A stretch of DNA of 64,000 nt from the NCBI GenBank assembly GCA_950022295.1, contig OX465600.1, positions 234,133,782 through 234,197,781 of the forward strand, in the 5' to 3' direction. The position numbers were made by a program, and so were the translations under genes. This DNA is from Bromus sterilis. Its lineage: Eukaryota > Streptophyta > Magnoliopsida > Poales > Poaceae. Under the pieces are notes generated by a model. It worked only from the letters and a program-made list of their open reading frames with translations, did no database searches and had not been told where the DNA came from. How positions within the stretch are numbered: position 1 is the first letter of the stretch; every line of letters begins with the position of its first letter. Below, in pieces: positions 47,942-58,176 of this stretch.

Positions 47942-49954
47942 TTATGCGGTCCTTTCACCGGCATGATGTCCTCCATAGGGACTATCGTGACATTGTCGAA
48001 GAATGTCCTGCTGCTCGTGCTCCGGTATACACCTTCTTACGATCCCGTCCACACCTTCTTTATAAATATGTGGATCATCCCAAAAGTAGTGCCTCAAATC
48101 CGTGAAGAATTTCTTCCTCTGCTGAAATGTGAAACCTGGAGGCAAAAACTTTGCAACGATAAAATTAGCATAATCTGCAAACTAAGGGTCGGAATGAGAT
48201 TGTACTTTTACAACAGCAAGCTGTTCATCTGGGAAACTGTCGTTGACTGGAATAGAATCGTTCGGGATATCCTCCATCCTTGAAAGATTATCCGCCACCG
48301 GATTGTCTTCTCCTTTTCTATCGACAATCTGCAAATAAAATTCTTGAAGAAGGAGTACCCACATAATGAGTCTTGGTTTGGCATCCTTTTTCTGCATAAG
48401 ATACGTAATGGCAGCATGGTCAGTATGAATAATAACTTTAGAATCAACAATATACTGCCTAAACTTATCACAAGCAAACACCACTGCCAAGAATTCCTTC
48501 TCGGTAGTAGCATAATTCTTTTGAGCACTATCAAGTGTTTTGCTGGCATAGTGGATGACATTCAACTTCTTGTCAACCCTTTGTCCTAAAACAGCTCCAA
48601 CAGCAAAATCACTAGCATCACATATAATTTCAAAGGGCAAATTCCAGTCAGGGGGTTGTACTATAGGAGCGGTTATCAAGGCTTTCTTTAGAACTTCAAA
48701 AGCTTCCTTACTATCTTCATCAAATACAAAAGGAGCATCCTTCTGGAGAAGATTGGTAAGGGGTCTCGAGGTCTTAGAAAATTCCTTGATAAATCTTCTA
48801 TAGAAACCAGCATGACCTAGAAAACTACGAATACCTTTGATGTCCCTTGGATAGGGCATCGTTTCAATAGCTTCAATTTTTGCCTTGTCCACTTCAATTC
48901 CCCATTCGGAAATCTTGTGTCCAAGAACTATCCCTTCGTTAACCATGAAATGGCACTTCTCCCAATTGAGCACCAAATTTGTTTCTTCACATCTCTGCAA
49001 AACTTTATTAAGATTGTGGAGACAGTGGTCAAAGGAGTTTCCATAGACGGAAAAGTCGTCCATGAAAACTTCTACAATCTCCTCACAGAAACCATGAAAT
49101 ATTGCAGACATACACCTCTGAAAAGTAGCAGGTGCATTACACAAACCAAAAGGCATACACCTATAAGCATAAGTACCATAAGGACACGTGAAAGTGGTCT
49201 TCTCTTGATCCGCGGTGTTGACGTGAATCTGGGAGAAGCCAGAGTACCCATCAAGATAACAGAAGTGGGTGTTTTTAGACAACCGCTAGAGCATCTGATC
49301 AATAAAGGGGAAATGATAGTGGTCCTTCTGGGTGGCCTTGTTTAACTTCCTGAAATCAATACACATTCTATATCCAATAATAGTCCTCTAAGGTATTAGT
49401 TCATTTTTATCATTAGGAACAACAGTCATACCTCCTTTCTTAGGAACACAATGAACGGGACTTACCCACTTACTATCAGCTATAGGATAGATGATACCTG
49501 CGGCTAGAAGTTTGAGAACGTCCGTCCTAACCACGTCCTTCATCTTCGGGTTCAACCGTCGTTGATGATCGACAACCGGTTTAGCATCGGGCTCGATATT
49601 AATAGTATGTTGGCAAATGGATGGACTAATACCCTTGAGATCATCAAGAGTATAGCCAATAGCACCTCGGTGTCTGCGGAGTGTCTACAATAATCGCTCT
49701 TCTTCATACCCTGAAAGGTTAGAATTAATAATAACAGGATATACTTTCTTTTTATCTAAATAAGCATACTTGAGCGTATCGGGTAGTGGTTTTAGGTCGA
49801 ACACCGGGTCTTCTTTCGGTTGCGAGAGGATTCCTAAAGGTTCAACCGGGAGGTTGTGCTTCAGGATGGGATTTTGTCTTAAAAATGTGTCTTCTAGTTC
49901 ATCCCTCTCCTGCATATGTATATCATTCTCGTGGTCTTCCATAAATTGCTGCAA
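47942..49954 (-). pseudogene. Athila protease end, reverse transcriptase, RNase H and integrase finger
   Basis: One frame on the minus strand with TAG codons at 49685-49687, 49388-49390, 49286-49288 and 48182-48184. RT motifs: CIDFRKLNKAT (in the part before 49288), YLDGYSGFSQI, and FMDD at residues 73-76 counted from 49282. RNase H is near 48640-48290 (IICDASDFAVGAVL, EKEFLAVV, HTDHAAI). The start of the integrase zinc finger (CIPEHEQ...CHDSPYGGHH) lies at 48090-47945. The repeated TAG interruptions leave the surrounding protein well conserved. Confidence 0.9.
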
Positions 49955-50112
49955 ACTGTCATTAGGAGGAATAGCAATGGAAGCAATTTCTTCAATAATT
50001 TTGTCATTACTTGACAGGTCACGACCACGAGGCTGCTTAGAAAACTTAGAAAAATTAAATTCATACGGCTCACCGTTGAATTCAACAGAAACTTTACCTT
50101 TCTTGCAATCTA

Positions 50113-51549
50113 TTATAGCTCCGCAAGTGCTGAGGAAGGGCCTACCAAAGATAATAGGGAAAAACTATCTTGCACTGAACCAAGTACAAGAAAGTCTGTA
50201 GGATATTTTACCTTCCCGCAGAGTACTTCAACATCTCTTACAATCCCAACTGGAGAGATTGTTTGTTTATTTGCAAGATGGATAGTGACATCTATGTCCT
50301 CGATCTCACACGGCTGAATCTCGTGCATCATCTCTTGATAAAGTGTGAAGGGAATAGCGCTGATGCTAGATCCCAAATCACATAGCCCATAGTAATTATG
50401 ATCTCCTATTTTGACAGATACAACTGGTGTACCTGAAATTGGGCCTTTGTTCCTGGCTGTGACAATGTTAGTGGCAACAGCACAAAAACTAATAGGGGAT
50501 TCTTCGATATCACTGGTTACCAGATCCTTGACCATTGCAACTTGAGGCTGGACCTTGATCATGTCCTCAGGTTCGTCAGTGGTCCTTCTATTCTTGTTTA
50601 TAATACCTGTAACAAAAGAGTGCTCTTTTATCCTGGAGGGATAAGGAGGCTGTTCATACACAACTGGAGGTAAAATAGGATCAGTAACATTAATCTCAAT
50701 TGGTGACTCCTTGAAAGGTTTATGATGTTGACTCTCCTTCTTCCTGGCAGAATCAATATGAGAAGCAAAGTCCTTGCAAAAGTCAACCATTAGCTGGGAA
50801 TCAAGACCAATTTTAGAGCCAAAGGTATTAAAGTAATCAGTCTTCACATAACTCTCAATGTAGTCATGCTCATAGTTTATAGCGGGTTCAATACCTTTAT
50901 CAATTTCCCAGTCTTTAGTGTTCTTATGGATCCTTTCTATAAGATCCCATTTTTCTTCCATACTTATGGTCTGGAATACCCCACTAGAGGAGGCATCCAA
51001 CATCTCCTTGTCTTGACGAGAAAGCCTGGCGTAAAAAAATTTAAGTATAATTTCCTTGGGGAGCTCATGGTTTGGGCATTTGAGCATCAGGGACTTCAGC
51101 CTCCCCCAAGCTTGAGCGATGCTCTCTCCGTAGCGAGACCAAAAGTTGTAGATGTAGTTCCTGTCTTTGTGAATTTCATGAAGAGGATAAAACTTTGCAT
51201 AAAAGAGAGACATAAGCTCTGGCCATTCAAGCAGATCAGAGTTATCGAGTAGCTTATACCAATCTGAAGCTTTATCTTTGAGTGATATGGAGAATAGTTT
51301 CTTCATGACGAACTCCATCGTCACACCTGCAAGCTTAAATAAAGAACATAATTGTGATAAATATAGCAGGTGTTCTCCCGGATGTCCTTCTCCTGTATAA
51401 CGATTAGCCAAGACATAATCAACAATACCATATGGTATTTTATAGGGCACAATTTCAGTAGGGGTAGGAGTGACCACCACAGTCGTGGGGCAGCTCCTTA
51501 CCAGCAACGAACAAACAGCAGAAGAGTCCATAAGGACTGAAAGTAACAA
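50113..51549 (-). CDS. Athila gag and protease region
   Basis: 478 codons on the minus strand, 50 nt inside the primer site. The capsid-type region is about residues 55-215 (GEHLLYLSQLCSLFKLAGV...LKDKASDWYKLL...SLFYAKFYP). The retropepsin-like site is CDLGSS near residue 400, followed by a region that ends prematurely through a frameshift near 50140. Downstream the sequence continues in another frame. Gag forms the particle; the D-L-G site is usual in Athila proteases. No zinc knuckle was seen. Confidence 0.85.
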   Translation of the reverse strand: MLLSVLMDSSAVCSLLVRSCPTTVVVTPTPTEIVPYKIPYGIVDYVLANRYTGEGHPGEHLLYLSQLCSLFKLAGVTMEFVMKKLFSISLKDKASDWYKLLDNSDLLEWPELMSLFYAKFYPLHEIHKDRNYIYNFWSRYGESIAQAWGRLKSLMLKCPNHELPKEIILKFFYARLSRQDKEMLDASSSGVFQTISMEEKWDLIERIHKNTKDWEIDKGIEPAINYEHDYIESYVKTDYFNTFGSKIGLDSQLMVDFCKDFASHIDSARKKESQHHKPFKESPIEINVTDPILPPVVYEQPPYPSRIKEHSFVTGIINKNRRTTDEPEDMIKVQPQVAMVKDLVTSDIEESPISFCAVATNIVTARNKGPISGTPVVSVKIGDHNYYGLCDLGSSISAIPFTLYQEMMHEIQPCEIEDIDVTIHLANKQTISPVGIVRDVEVLCGKVKYPTDFLVLGSVQDSFSLLSLVGPSSALAEL

Positions 51550-51598
51550 CAGAAAATAAAATTTCCCTTACCGGCTTCACTTACCAATAGCGCTACGC

Positions 51599-51616
51599 TC
51601 CCCGGCAACGGCGCCA
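51599..51616 (-). other. primer binding site of element D (tRNA-Asp)
   Basis: The plus strand reads TCCCCGGCAACGGCGCCA, the 3' end of plant aspartate tRNA. It is 11 bases inside the 5' LTR border. Confidence 0.88.
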
Positions 51617-51627
51617 GAAAAGCTCGT

Positions 51628-52230
51628 TGATGGCGGAGAAGTTAATAGGTTTAGTTGGGTTGCCTGCCCTGTTAACGGCGCCAATAAACGATTCTTGATA
51701 ACCCACAAGTCTAGGGGATCAATTGTAGCTTTTCGATAAATAAGAGTATCGATCCCACGAGGAGCAGAAGGTGTTGATAAGTGACACTGGATAAGGAAAG
51801 GGCTGCAAACACTCAAAGGTAAAATATTTAGGGGTTTTTGGTTTAAGCAACAGAAAAGTAAAAGACAGGCAAAGTGAATAGGGTAACTGAGGAATAGCAA
51901 GTGGCCCAATCCTTTCACAAGGATAAGCCTAGGAACTGAACTTATAAAAGCTAAAGCGTTCTCGAGAAAACACGGGAGAGATAATCAAGTCACTTTCACC
52001 ATACTCCGCCAAGTAATATGTATCGTGTTGATAAGTGTCGGTGGGTGGATCAATGCTAGTACACCTTCTAGACTAAGATAAGTGTACTCTTATGATTACA
52101 CACCTTGCAAGCATCCGCAAATACAAGGTAGTAATGAAGGCATAAGCCTAACCACAGCATTACGATCAAGGATCCATAACTCCCTTGTGCAAAAGTCTGC
52201 GAACTGGGGTTCAGGTTTCTGTCACTCCGG
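51628..52230 (-). repeat. 5' LTR of element D, truncated
   Basis: Matches the first 600 bp of 42792-44376, then stops at GTCACTCCGG. The complete LTR continues with CAACCCACCATAAGC. The next base starts TGTAACAGCCC of fragment E, so about 980 bp are missing. Confidence 0.9.
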
Positions 52231-53240
52231 TGTAACAGCCCAGATTTCACAAAAATTAAAAATTTTGTTTTCGGTGTGAATTGTTTGATTGTCTGATTTG
52301 TTTGCGGTGTTTGCATCCCCGATTTATCGATCGGCGATTATTTTTCCCCCTCTTATCTCGTACTGGACGGAGACTGACCCTTGCCACCCTGACACTCGAC
52401 CTTTGCGACACCGGGTTTCCCCCGATCACCGTCGCGAAAACCGCACGAGGCTAGCCGCAACCAACGGAACAAAAAACCCGTTTAATAAGTAAACGGGATA
52501 TTTTTACAGCGCGCCGGAAAGTGTTCTCGGAACGGTTCCAACGCGAGGTGAATGCCTCCGGCTCGACGCGCTGATCGCGTAGTTCGAAGTTTTACCCGAA
52601 TCGGAGATACTGCGGACCCCGGTGATTAGAAACGTAAACACCACGCGCGCGAGAGAGAAACCGGAGATGTTTTTGCAAACTGCCAGCTACCTGGGCTATA
52701 AATAGACCACCCCATCACTTAGGGTTTCCCCTAAGCACCTAGGCAGCCCCCAGATCCAGTTTTGCCCCAAAAATAGTCAATTTTCGCACATTTTAACCCC
52801 AAATTTTAGCAAACCCTAGCCCCTCTCGATCTGGACCGCCGGATCTGCGGATCCAACGGCCCAGAGGCCGCCACGTTACCGACCTCTCCTCTCTCTCTCC
52901 TGGACTCCCTCCAGCCCGCCGCCGCCGCCGCCTCCCTCCGGCCAGCAGCCGCAGCCGCCGCCGGTGAGCTCCTCCCAAGCCGCGCGCCCCGCCAGGTCCT
53001 CCTCTCCTCCCCTCGCGCCTTCCTTCCCTCTCCCTAACCTCCTCCCTCTCTCTCGAGCATGCAGGCCGCCAGGAACGGCCATGGACGCCACCGGAGCTCC
53101 AAGCCGCGCCATCCCCGGGCACGTCGGGCCACCGCGCCGCCCCTAACCGGCGGGATCCGGTCCGCCTCCGTTCGCCCTGGCCCCATGCTGACGTGCCCCA
53201 CCGCTGACGTCGACGACCCAAGTGGCTGGCGGAGACGACC
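52231..53240 (+). repeat. LTR-like fragment E
   Basis: Begins TGTAACAGCCC at the broken end of element D. It has a TATAAATAG box near 52696, followed by a pyrimidine-rich GC-rich leader with GGCAGCC and GCCGCCG strings. This resembles the promoter-bearing LTR of a Gypsy element. No internal region or second LTR follows, so it is a solo or truncated LTR; the right border is uncertain. ORFs on both strands in 52790-53280 follow GC content. Confidence 0.5.
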
Positions 53241-53660
53241 CAAGTGGTGAAACCTAGAATGTTCCAACACAAAAGATTCATGTAAGATAAGGTTCAGGGG
53301 TTCGCCCTTGATAGGGGTAGAGTGAACCCAACGAATTACCAGTGGTCGAGTGACTGGATGAAACCATGGAGGGGGGGGTCTACCTCGTTGTTTCCCTACC
53401 AAGGGGACAACGCTGGTGTCCCCTCTCCTAAGAGGAGTAATAGTACTGGCCCCGTGAATCACATGCAACAACTTGGTAGGGTTTAAACGTGTAGGGGGCC
53501 TGCTCCGTGGTGCCTGCACATGACGGGGCATCATAAAAGGGAGGATCTCCATCAGCCCCATAGCGACACCAATGTTAGTTTCGAACTCTCTGTGCTCGGA
53601 TAGACCAACCATCAGAGCACCGCGACTGTCAGCCTCAACTCTACCACGAGCTTTGGCCAA
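53241..53660 (-). other. unassigned open frame beside fragment E
   Basis: 140 open codons on the minus strand, starting with MAKARGRVEADSR and running on into fragment E. I do not recognise the product. It is rich in Pro and Arg, has no signal peptide or membrane segment, and has no clear domain. It may be a transposon remnant. Its length alone is weak support for a gene. Confidence 0.25.
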
Positions 53661-54687
53661 GTCCCAATTGGCATATATTTATATTAGTTTTATTTGGATT
53701 TTTGCTCCCAATTTGTGCCTATCAACATGTATCAACATGTAAGCTATATCCATATGGTATTCAGTCTTGGATGAAAAATTCACATCTAGTTTTGGCTCAT
53801 GCATTAACCGACAAATTTGTGTCTCACCTATCGTCTCTAGTACTTTTAGCATATAGGATGACATTGTGGCGCGACGAGTATCACATCAATGAGTTTTGTC
53901 ACTAACCGGTTTTCTTCCTCAACCGACTCTTTTCCTTTCTCCGCCTTCTTCTTCTTCTTCAAAATTCTTTTTTCTTCCCTCCTACCTCTCCATGCTCATC
54001 CCCCCCCCCCCCCCCCCCCGCTTTTCGCCAGACCTCATCAGATTATCGTCAACGATAGTGACTACGGGATTGAATAATAACACCTCGATCAGACTATCCC
54101 TTTAAGCTCGGTAGAGAATGTAAACCCATTAGGTCGCCATGAAACCTTTGCAAGGGCATGTAATCGAAGTTCAAACGCCCATCGCCATCATTATATCCAT
54201 CGAAGCTCGCTCTTCATTGGTTCTTCCTAGTTCGCCCCCTCACCCCCACCACACCCCATCAGATCGCCACTAAGCCTTTAGAAGGGCATGTCATCGAAGA
54301 CCGGCGCCCGCCGTCGTCATTACCACCGGCTGAATTCGCTCCTCACGATTTTGCATAATATTTATGCATTTTCTTTATTGTATACCTAAAAACCTACTAG
54401 AAGACTAAACAAATAGTACTAGTACAAGCCGAGCTGTATCATACCCAATCATCAAAACTTCAGCTCTGCAGCGGCTGCTGCTTCTTCTTCTTCTCTTCTT
54501 CTCCTTCTCTCTCCACCGCCTGCCCCCTCCCTCCCCTTCCTCTTCTCTTGCCAGTCCGAACCGAATTGCCGAGCAGCTTGCCTTCGTCTTCCTCGCCTGC
54601 GGTTCCCGGAGCTACGTCTTCTCGGCCGCTCCCGCTCTGATTCGCCGCTCTGTTCTCCCCCCTTCTGCCGCAAAGGGGGGGACACTC
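53661..54687 (+). promoter_or_regulatory. upstream region and leader of the GH28 gene
   Basis: About 1 kb between the transposon remnants and the ATG at 54688. It holds a run of 20 C (54000-54020), two imperfect direct copies of a roughly 95-bp unit (54127-54220 and 54257-54352), and a CT-rich stretch (54475-54640) likely to be the 5' UTR. No confident TATA box was found; CATAATATTTATGC near 54354 is a weak candidate. Confidence 0.45.
54127..54352. repeat. imperfect direct repeat upstream of the GH28 gene
   Basis: Two copies 130 bp apart share AGGTCGCCA / AGATCGCCA, AGGGCATG.CATCGAAG / GGCATGTAATCGAAG, CCATCGCCATCATTA / CCGTCGTCATTACC and TTCGCTCCTCA / GCTCGCTCTTCA. They are diverged enough to be old. 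Whether they regulate the gene is unknown. Confidence 0.6.
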
Positions 54688-57600
54688 ATGGAGAGGCTTG
54701 TAAGTATGTCTAATCACCGTTTGTGTTAAGGAATTCCCCGTGGTTTTTTGGCCTCGAGGTACTCTTGGCGGCTTATTTGCCGGATTGGTTTCTTTCGTTC
54801 GTTGCACGGCGCCGTGCGGAACTAGGTCTCCCCACGGTGATTGATTTGCTCTGCTTGGTGTCCTCCCAAAATTCGAGATCTTCGTGTTGGGATCTTGTGA
54901 TCCGATGCGCTTCTGCTTCTTGCTTCTTGCGAATTTTCGTCTCTGATTGATCTGGAAAAGAAACGAAGCTTCTTGTTGGATTCATGGAGTACTGACTGGT
55001 TCATCTTCGTGTGCGGCTCTGTTTGTTGCAGGTGGTTCTGGCATCTCTGCTTGTCCTTATCGGCCTTGCGCAGGGGCAGGTACAATGTGGGCGGCACGCC
55101 GGCGGGCAGCCGCGACCGCATAGCGTTACGATCACTGAGTTTGGAGCCGTCGGCGACGGCCTGACCATCAATACGGTGCCCTTCCAGAACGCCATCTTCT
55201 ATCTGCGGTCCTTTGCCGACAAGGGTGGCGCACAGCTGTACGTGCCCAAGGGCCGGTGGCTCACCGGAAGCTTCAACCTCACCAGTCACCTCACCCTCTT
55301 CCTGGAGAAGGACGCTGTCATCATTGGCACCAAGGTTGTTTCCCACATCAGTGAGCTAAACTCCTTCTCGTTTTATCCGCATGAGAATTTTGCAGTGGTT
55401 CTGATTCCATGGATTGGATGTTCTCCTATTCCATGGATCGGTCAGGCATACCTACAGTTTCGTTTCACACTGACAGTAGGAGCTTAGGATGTTTTCTGGA
55501 TATATCAATTGACTTTCTAGGCATCGTTGCAGGAATGTGGGTTCATCTATCGCTTTCAATTGCATTAACATGGAGAACTGTTAGGAACTTGCAATTTTCT
55601 TAGCTGTCAGCTCAATTGTTCGTTTATGTATGGTTGGTGGAAGATGTCTAGTTTCCAGAAAATGTCTAGTTGGAATGATTTGACATGTCTCTAGGTAGAG
55701 GTCATATGGCATGGCGATATTCTAATTTTACATGGGAAGATGTTTTCTTGCGAGTATTATCATTATTTCCGTCTTGAGCATATCTAGAAACCACTACAAA
55801 ATTTCTTATACTTGGGGTCTCTGTGAATATAGATTTTAGTAAACACTAGCAACCTAATATTCGACTATCTGCTTATCGGTTTTGTCTTTCCTAATAAAAA
55901 AAGGGTATCCGATGGTGACACGTAGCTGTCCATGTGAGGCAGTGACCAAAGAAAGACAATTTATGCTTGCATTGTTTTGAAGTCAAGTTGCTTTCTCTAA
56001 TCATTCCTGCTAGTAGGGCGATTTGGATTGCATGCCTGCAATACACTATTTTTGTGCACAACACGGAATGGAGGACATTGTTTTGAAGTTTGAAATTACG
56101 AGAAACAGGATAAAATACACATCATAAATTAGTATAGAAGGAAACACATCTTTATTTACACCTCATGTATTCTTTTGAATCTCAAAAATTGATTCACTAC
56201 TTATTGTATTTGAAATTGACTATGAATTTGCATTTGGACTGCAGGAAGTGGCACAATGGCCAATTGTGGAACCTTTGCCATCATATGGCCAAGGAATTGA
56301 TCTTCCTGGTGCAAGGCATCGCAGCTTAATAAATGGGCATAATGTTACTGATGTTGTAATTACTGGTAAATACAATATTCCGTTGGACATCACAGATTTA
56401 TTTTGTTTGTTATCTGTTTTAGTTTCGTAGCCGCAATTTAAAATACATTTTCTACAGGGAACAGTGGAATCATAGATGGCCAGGGTTTGATATGGTGGAA
56501 CTGGTTTCGCTCAAATAAGTTGAACTATAGTCGCCCTCATCTTGTGGAGTTTGAGGATTCTGAAGAAATTGTTATTTCAAACTTGACGTTCTTAAATTCC
56601 CCAGCATGGGGTATACATCCTGTGTATTGCAGGTATGTTGACATCTCCTTTCAGAGCAAATTCTAAATCCATTCTTAGTGTTTGGGACATGTATTTCTCA
56701 TTGTATAAGGACATGTTTTTTTCCAGCAATGTGATGGTCCAGAATATCACAATCGAGACTGCATTGGATGCTCCACTCACCGATGGAATCGTTCCAGGTA
56801 ACGCTGCTCTCCATGTGCTGCTAGTTTAGTAAAAGTCCATGCATCATATTTAATCATCTGTGAGCTTTTGGTTGGATATTTATAATTCACGCACATAAAG
56901 TTATTTTTTGGGGTTATCAGGTTGTTCTACATATAGTTTGAGTTGCCATTATGTATATTTGGATGCATTCCAAGAGTTACTAAAATTAACTGACTCGGTA
57001 ATGAAAGGAAATAGGATAAAAATACCTCTGGTCGACTGGCCGCAAGATAAATTTATTGTCTTCTTAAATTGTTTGTGTTATTTTTGTAGTGGTTCTCTGT
57101 GAACATTGATCTACTGCAGTAGCATGGCTGAAGATTTTGAATAATTTTTATATTGTTTATGCTGCAGATTCATGCTCGAATGTGTGCATTGAAAACAGCA
57201 GAATTAGCGTCGGTCATGATGCCATTTCATTAAAAAGTGGTTGGGACAACTATGGCATTACGTTTGGAAGGCCAACCTCAGACATTCACATTAGTAGAGT
57301 GGATCTGCAAGCCTCATTGGGAGCTGCTCTTGCATTTGGGAGTGAGATGTCTGGTGGGATCTCGGATGTTCATGTTGATCACCTTCATATCCAAGGTTCA
57401 TCCAAAGGCATCTCTTTCAGGACTGCACCAGGCCGGGGAGGTTATATAAGGGATGTGATAGTATCAGATGTTCAAATGGAAGATATCAATGTTGCAATCG
57501 AGTTCAGTGGTGATAGTTCAAGCCATCCTGGTGACCATTATGATCCTTCTGCATTCCCAGTGATTAGCGGAGTCACCTTAAAAGACATGGTTGGAACAAA

Positions 57601-57838
57601 CATCTCGGTTGCTGGAGCTTTGTCGGGAATTGATGGTGACCCTTTCACCAATATCTGCCTCTCCAATATCAATTTCACCATAGCTGATCCAGCACATTTT
57701 GCATCTTGGTCTTGCTCCAACATTTCTGGATACTCCGAGTCGGTATTTCCTGAGCCTTGTTCCAACTTCAAGAGCCAAACCTCAAATTCCTCCATCTGCT
57801 CATCTGTCCTTAGTTACCATGCCCTTGCGGCAGCATAA
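54688..57838 (+). CDS. polygalacturonase-like glycoside hydrolase family 28 protein, six exons
   Basis: Exons 54688-54699, 55032-55334, 56245-56365, 56458-56632, 56727-56797 and 57168-57838 join in phase; all introns are GT...AG, and the product has 450 residues. It starts MERL followed by a hydrophobic signal peptide with likely cleavage after AQG (about residue 20), so it should be secreted to the cell wall. GH28 landmarks: FGAVGDG near 45, DGQG.IWW, T222-D223-G224, SVGHDAIS at 241-248, GSEMSGG at 285-291, GRGGYI at 316-321. The family cuts pectin galacturonan by inverting hydrolysis. Here the usual NTDG is LTDG, the GDD pair is GHD (His244, Asp245), and there is no GHG motif. It therefore belongs to the divergent plant 'probable polygalacturonase' group, and its activity is uncertain. 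Several N-glycosylation sequons (for example NLT, NIT, NIS, NFT) are present. Confidence 0.9.
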
Positions 57839-58162
57839 ATGCATAGAGTACCCCATATTCACCCTTTCCCGTTTCTGTCCATGTACAATTTGGAAACATG
57901 TAGGCTGTAGCTTCCATCATCATCTTTTCCCCCTAAAATTCCTTGGTAGTAGGTGCATCAAAAGAATCATCGCTTCGTACAGTCAGCTTTGAGCCTCACA
58001 ATACAAATTGGTTGGCGTTCTTGAGGAGCAAGTCCAGGCGGGTGACGGAGGTGGTTTCTTGTACAGTTGCATTTGTTCATTCAATCTGTAAGAAATTTTG
58101 TTCGTTAGGTTGTTGAGTCGTCCAGAGAGTTGGTTCAGTTCATACTGCTGTCTATTTTATTG

Positions 58163-58176
58163 CCATAAAATAAACA
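58163..58176 (+). terminator. candidate poly(A) signal of the GH28 gene
   Basis: CCATAAAATAAACA contains overlapping AATAAA-like hexamers about 330 bp after the stop. The sequence before it is T- and G-rich, as in plant 3' UTRs. Other sites could be used. Confidence 0.35.

Larger units (their letters stand above)
42792..52230 (-). mobile_element. Athila-type Gypsy retrotransposon D
   Basis: Minus-oriented element. Its 3' LTR is 42792-44376, its truncated 5' LTR 51628-52230, and a tRNA-Asp primer site lies at 51599-51616. The order is gag-protease, RT-RNase H, integrase, then a small third ORF. The RT has FMDD and the protease D-L-G-S-S, both usual for Athila. The left flank is CCCAC; the right flank cannot be tested because the right LTR ends at 52230. 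LTRs differ at about 2-3 percent of shared sites by eye, so it appears older than the Tat and chromovirus insertions. Several TAG codons and frameshifts break pol. Confidence 0.92.

Noticed and set aside
52793..53281. 162-codon minus-strand ORF
   Set aside because: Arg/Gly-rich, in the GC-rich leader of an LTR-like fragment; no domain.
54000..54020. Homopolymer C run, and similar G or C runs near 21650, 22220, 41745 and 60250
   Set aside because: Common slippage-prone tracts; possible sequencing error; no function inferred.
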